This document shows, one piece after another, positions 2,899 through 5,396 of a stretch of DNA of 5,396 nucleotides (its first letter is position 1; every line of letters starts with the position of its first letter). The DNA is taken from positions 1 through 5,396 of the forward strand of contig CAIQMJ010001197.1 of the NCBI GenBank assembly GCA_903872875.1, given 5' to 3'. The position numbers and the translations under genes were made by a program. The stretch comes from an uncultured Variovorax sp. GTDB taxonomy: Bacteria > Pseudomonadota > Gammaproteobacteria > Burkholderiales > Burkholderiaceae_C. Below the pieces are notes generated by a model that saw only the letters and a list, made by a program, of their open reading frames with translations, was not told the DNA's origin and made no database searches.

Positions 2899-5396
2899 AC
2901 AAGATCGATTTTCCGCGGCTAGCCAAAGAACTCCTCGAGCGCGCGCCGGACCTGTTGCCGAAGTGGCTGCCAGGTGGCGCGGTGCTCGGGTACGAGTACA
3001 AGGGCGCCCCTTCCCGGTCAGGCGGCGACGGCGACAGTTGGTCGGTCAACATGACCAACGGCGTGTGGGCGCATTTCGGCGGTGATGAGGTTGGCGGCGA
3101 TCTGACAAGCCTATACGCGGCGCTCAATGGCATGGACAACGTGTCTGCTGCGAAAGAGCTGATCGCCGACTACAACCTGGAGGCCATCGCGTTGGTGCAG
3201 TCGTCTGCATCAGCGCAGCAGCCAGCCAAGCGCCAGCGCGTGCCGGCCGACCCGTCGAAGCCTCGGCCACCGCTGCAGCGCGAAAAGAGCAAGTGGCAGG
3301 CGATCGCCCCGGTGCCGGATTTCGCCGGCCCGGCCAACTTTCACCACTTCCACTACGGCGACCCGGTCCGACATTGGGAATATCGGATCGCTGGGGCGCT
3401 GTTCGGCTACGTGGTGCGCTTTGACAAGGTCGACGAAGACGGCGTCGTTTATGGCAAAGAGGTCTTGCCGCTGACCTGGTGCCAGGACCTCAACGATCCT
3501 CGTGGATCTTGCCGGTGGGTGAACAAGCAATGGGAGGAGCCTCGGCCGCTGTATCTGCCGTGGGGCGATCTGTCGCAGGACTCGCGCTTGGTGCCCGTCA
3601 CGATGGTGGAGGGCGAGAAATGCGCCGATGCCGGTCATGTGCTACTTGGGCACGAATTCGATTTCGTGTCCTGGCCAGGCGGTGGCAAAGCGTGGTCCAA
3701 GGCCGATTTCAAACTGGTTCGCGGGCGCGTGGTGTACCTATGGGCGGACTGCGACGCGCAGCGGGTCAAGCTGACCACGGCCGAGAAGGCCGCAGGCATC
3801 GACCCGGGCACGAAAGAGTTGCTGCCGGAACCCAAGCAGCCTGGCGTGCAGACCATGGTAGGGCTGGGGAGCCTGCTTGCAGCTCAGTATGGTTGCACCG
3901 TCTATTGGGTGCCCATCCCCAAGCCCGGCATGGCTCCCAATGGATGGGACCTGGCGGACGCGATCGAGGAGGGCTGGGACGCCGACAGGGTGCGGCAACA
4001 AATCCGCAGTGCGCAGCCGTTCTTCGCGCCGGATGACGCTGTGCGTGCCGCAGCCGCCAAGATTCCTGTTGCAGAGCCCGCCAGCGACGGTTCCGCTGGC
4101 GCAGAGCAAAGCCCTGAAGTCCTCAATGCCTGGCGGTCAAAACTGTTGTTTTCGTCGACTGGTGCGGTGAAGCCCGTGCGCGAGAACGTGGTGCTCGCCC
4201 TGGACGGCTTGCCGGACATCGGCCTCAAGGGCGTCGTCGATGCGGCTGGCGTCATCGCGTTCAACGAATTCACGAATGATGTCGTCAAGCTGCGGGACAG
4301 CCCATGGGGTACCGCTGCCGGCGTGTGGGACGAGGTCGATGACCTTCTGATGGGTGAGTGGCTCACGCGCGAGTGCTTTCTTCCGAGCATGCCCCGTAAC
4401 ACGCTCGAGGAGGCGGTGCGCATGGTCGCCTACCGTCACAAGTTTCACCCGGTGCGTCAGCGGTATGAAAAGCTGCGGGGCACTTGGGACAAGCAGCCGC
4501 GATTGCGCGAATGGGTGCGGCGGGCTTGCTTGGAGCCTGGCGACCGAGACGAGGACGGAATCCTTTTCGACTACCTCGCGCGCGCCGGTACTTGGTTCTT
4601 CATGGGCATGGTCGCGCGCGTGATGACGCCGGGCGCGAAGTTCGACTACATGGTCGTCTTCGAAGGGCCTCAGGGCGTCGGTAAGACCACTCTCGCCGAG
4701 ACGCTCGGCGGCGACTATCACGCCGATACCGGCCTGGTGCTCGGCGAGAAGGACAGCTACCAGAATTTGCAGGGCATCGCGGTCTATGAAATGGGTGAGC
4801 TGGACAGCTTGTCCAAGGCCGAGATCACCAAGGTCAAACTGTTCATCAGCTCGCGAAAGGATAGGTTTCGCGCCAGCTTCGACCGACGGCCCAAGGACTA
4901 TCCACGTCAGGTGGTCTTTGTCGGCACGACGAACGAGGATCACTACCTGATCGATCCGACCGGCAACCGGCGGTTCTGGCCGGTGCGCGTCACCAGGCGT
5001 ATCGACATCGGGTGGATGAAGGAGAACATGGATCAGCTGTTGGCCGAGGCGATCGTCTACCTCGATGCCGGCGAGCGCTTCCATCCACTGCCGCGGGAGC
5101 AGGACAAGTACTTCACGCCGCAGCAGGATCAGCGCACGGTCGAAAGCGCGATCGAGTCGAAGCTGTCGGACTACCTGCAGAACGACGAGCTCGGTCTGCT
5201 CATCGTGCAAGCCTCGCTCGTCGAGCTGCTCGGCAAGATTGGCATCGGCATTGAGAAGCTCGGGCCAGGCCGCTTTCACGAGAAGCAAGCCGCAGCGGCT
5301 CTTCGAAAAATGGGTTGGACCGAGGGGCGCAGTAGCCGGCCTGGTCGACCCCGCGTCTACAGCCGTCCGGGTTCCGCCGCAGGCGCAAGCGCAGCG
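2895..5396 (+). CDS. TOPRIM-VapE primase-helicase, incomplete at the right edge
   Basis: Phage/satellite replication protein; 834 codons are visible and no stop is reached. The GTG start overlaps the previous stop as GTGA and has no Shine-Dalgarno of its own. Residues 48-80 (WSVNMTNGVWAHFGG, then GGDLTSLYAALNGM) resemble the N-terminal module of phage primases, but the first cysteine is at 196, so the usual zinc finger is missing. A TOPRIM domain has its glutamate in VEGEK (Glu239), DxD at 285-287 (WADCDA) and a late GWDLADA (350-356). After an alanine-rich linker, a VapE/VirE-type helicase begins near 411: Walker A GPQGVGKTT (591-599), Walker B-like IAVYEMGEL (628-636), sensor FVGTTNED (675-682) and arginine motif GNRRFWPV (690-697). 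Residues about 748-829 look like a winged helix. It probably makes primers and unwinds DNA at the element's origin. The alanine-rich last residues suggest that the end is near. Confidence 0.88.
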   Translation, partial: MNKIDFPRLAKELLERAPDLLPKWLPGGAVLGYEYKGAPSRSGGDGDSWSVNMTNGVWAHFGGDEVGGDLTSLYAALNGMDNVSAAKELIADYNLEAIALVQSSASAQQPAKRQRVPADPSKPRPPLQREKSKWQAIAPVPDFAGPANFHHFHYGDPVRHWEYRIAGALFGYVVRFDKVDEDGVVYGKEVLPLTWCQDLNDPRGSCRWVNKQWEEPRPLYLPWGDLSQDSRLVPVTMVEGEKCADAGHVLLGHEFDFVSWPGGGKAWSKADFKLVRGRVVYLWADCDAQRVKLTTAEKAAGIDPGTKELLPEPKQPGVQTMVGLGSLLAAQYGCTVYWVPIPKPGMAPNGWDLADAIEEGWDADRVRQQIRSAQPFFAPDDAVRAAAAKIPVAEPASDGSAGAEQSPEVLNAWRSKLLFSSTGAVKPVRENVVLALDGLPDIGLKGVVDAAGVIAFNEFTNDVVKLRDSPWGTAAGVWDEVDDLLMGEWLTRECFLPSMPRNTLEEAVRMVAYRHKFHPVRQRYEKLRGTWDKQPRLREWVRRACLEPGDRDEDGILFDYLARAGTWFFMGMVARVMTPGAKFDYMVVFEGPQGVGKTTLAETLGGDYHADTGLVLGEKDSYQNLQGIAVYEMGELDSLSKAEITKVKLFISSRKDRFRASFDRRPKDYPRQVVFVGTTNEDHYLIDPTGNRRFWPVRVTRRIDIGWMKENMDQLLAEAIVYLDAGERFHPLPREQDKYFTPQQDQRTVESAIESKLSDYLQNDELGLLIVQASLVELLGKIGIGIEKLGPGRFHEKQAAAALRKMGWTEGRSSRPGRPRVYSRPGSAAGASAA

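Noticed and set aside
2516..3139. Leftward 207-codon open frame
   Set aside because: It covers the coupled CII-like, winged-helix and primase junctions in antisense. The protein is rich in serine, proline and arginine without structure.
2895..3480. CHC2-type zinc finger expected at the primase N-terminus
   Set aside because: No cysteine codon occurs in frame before residue 196, so the motif is absent.
3479..4036. Rightward 185-codon open frame in another phase
   Set aside because: It overlaps the TOPRIM region of the primase in a different frame. The translation is glycine/arginine-rich and has no motif.
4137..5288. Leftward 383-codon open frame
   Set aside because: It lies entirely opposite the VapE helicase domain, whose Walker A, Walker B-like and arginine motifs are explicit on the plus strand. 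It is an antisense shadow.

Overview
The window looks like the immunity and early-replication region of an integrated temperate phage or phage satellite in a GC-rich proteobacterium (about 60% G+C by eye, with G/C-rich third codon positions in most genes). The style of the genes recalls prophages of the Xanthomonadaceae or Betaproteobacteria, but nothing in the window fixes the host, so this is a weak inference. No rRNA, tRNA, insertion sequence, CRISPR array or attachment site was found.

Layout. Bases 1-404 hold a small rightward gene with a hydrophobic N-terminus, probably exported; its 5' end is uncertain. Facing it is a leftward 114-residue helix-turn-helix repressor (427-771). A compact divergent control region (about 766-848) follows. 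It has a perfect 8-bp inverted repeat lodged inside two overlapping, oppositely directed promoters, plus a dense cluster of TGCAT motifs. A rightward Cro-like gene (849-1100) starts the early operon. Bases 1101-1544 are ambiguous: a rightward small ORF (1102-1401) overlaps a leftward one (1226-1453) tail to tail. Next comes a small P-loop protein with a C-terminal CxxC motif (1545-2024). An 83-base gap rich in hairpins leads into a tight three-gene cassette: a CII/CP76-like regulator (2108-2587), a winged-helix protein (2584-2898) and a large primase-helicase (2895 to the right edge, unfinished). The three genes overlap by 4 bases at each junction (ATGA, then GTGA).

How it works together (inference from phage genetics). 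The repressor and the Cro-like protein compete for the operator in the divergent promoter region and so choose between lysogeny and early expression. The CII-like protein is a second regulator of that decision or of early transcription. The winged-helix protein and the TOPRIM-VapE protein start replication of the element. Both sides of the switch use very similar recognition helices (QSTL and QSTI), which fits a shared operator. The repressor has no LexA-like peptidase domain, so induction cannot occur by ordinary self-cleavage.

The least familiar parts are the exported left-end protein, the overlapping small ORFs in the early operon and the P-loop/CxxC protein. The regulatory region and the replication cassette are recognisable types, although the primase lacks the usual N-terminal zinc finger.
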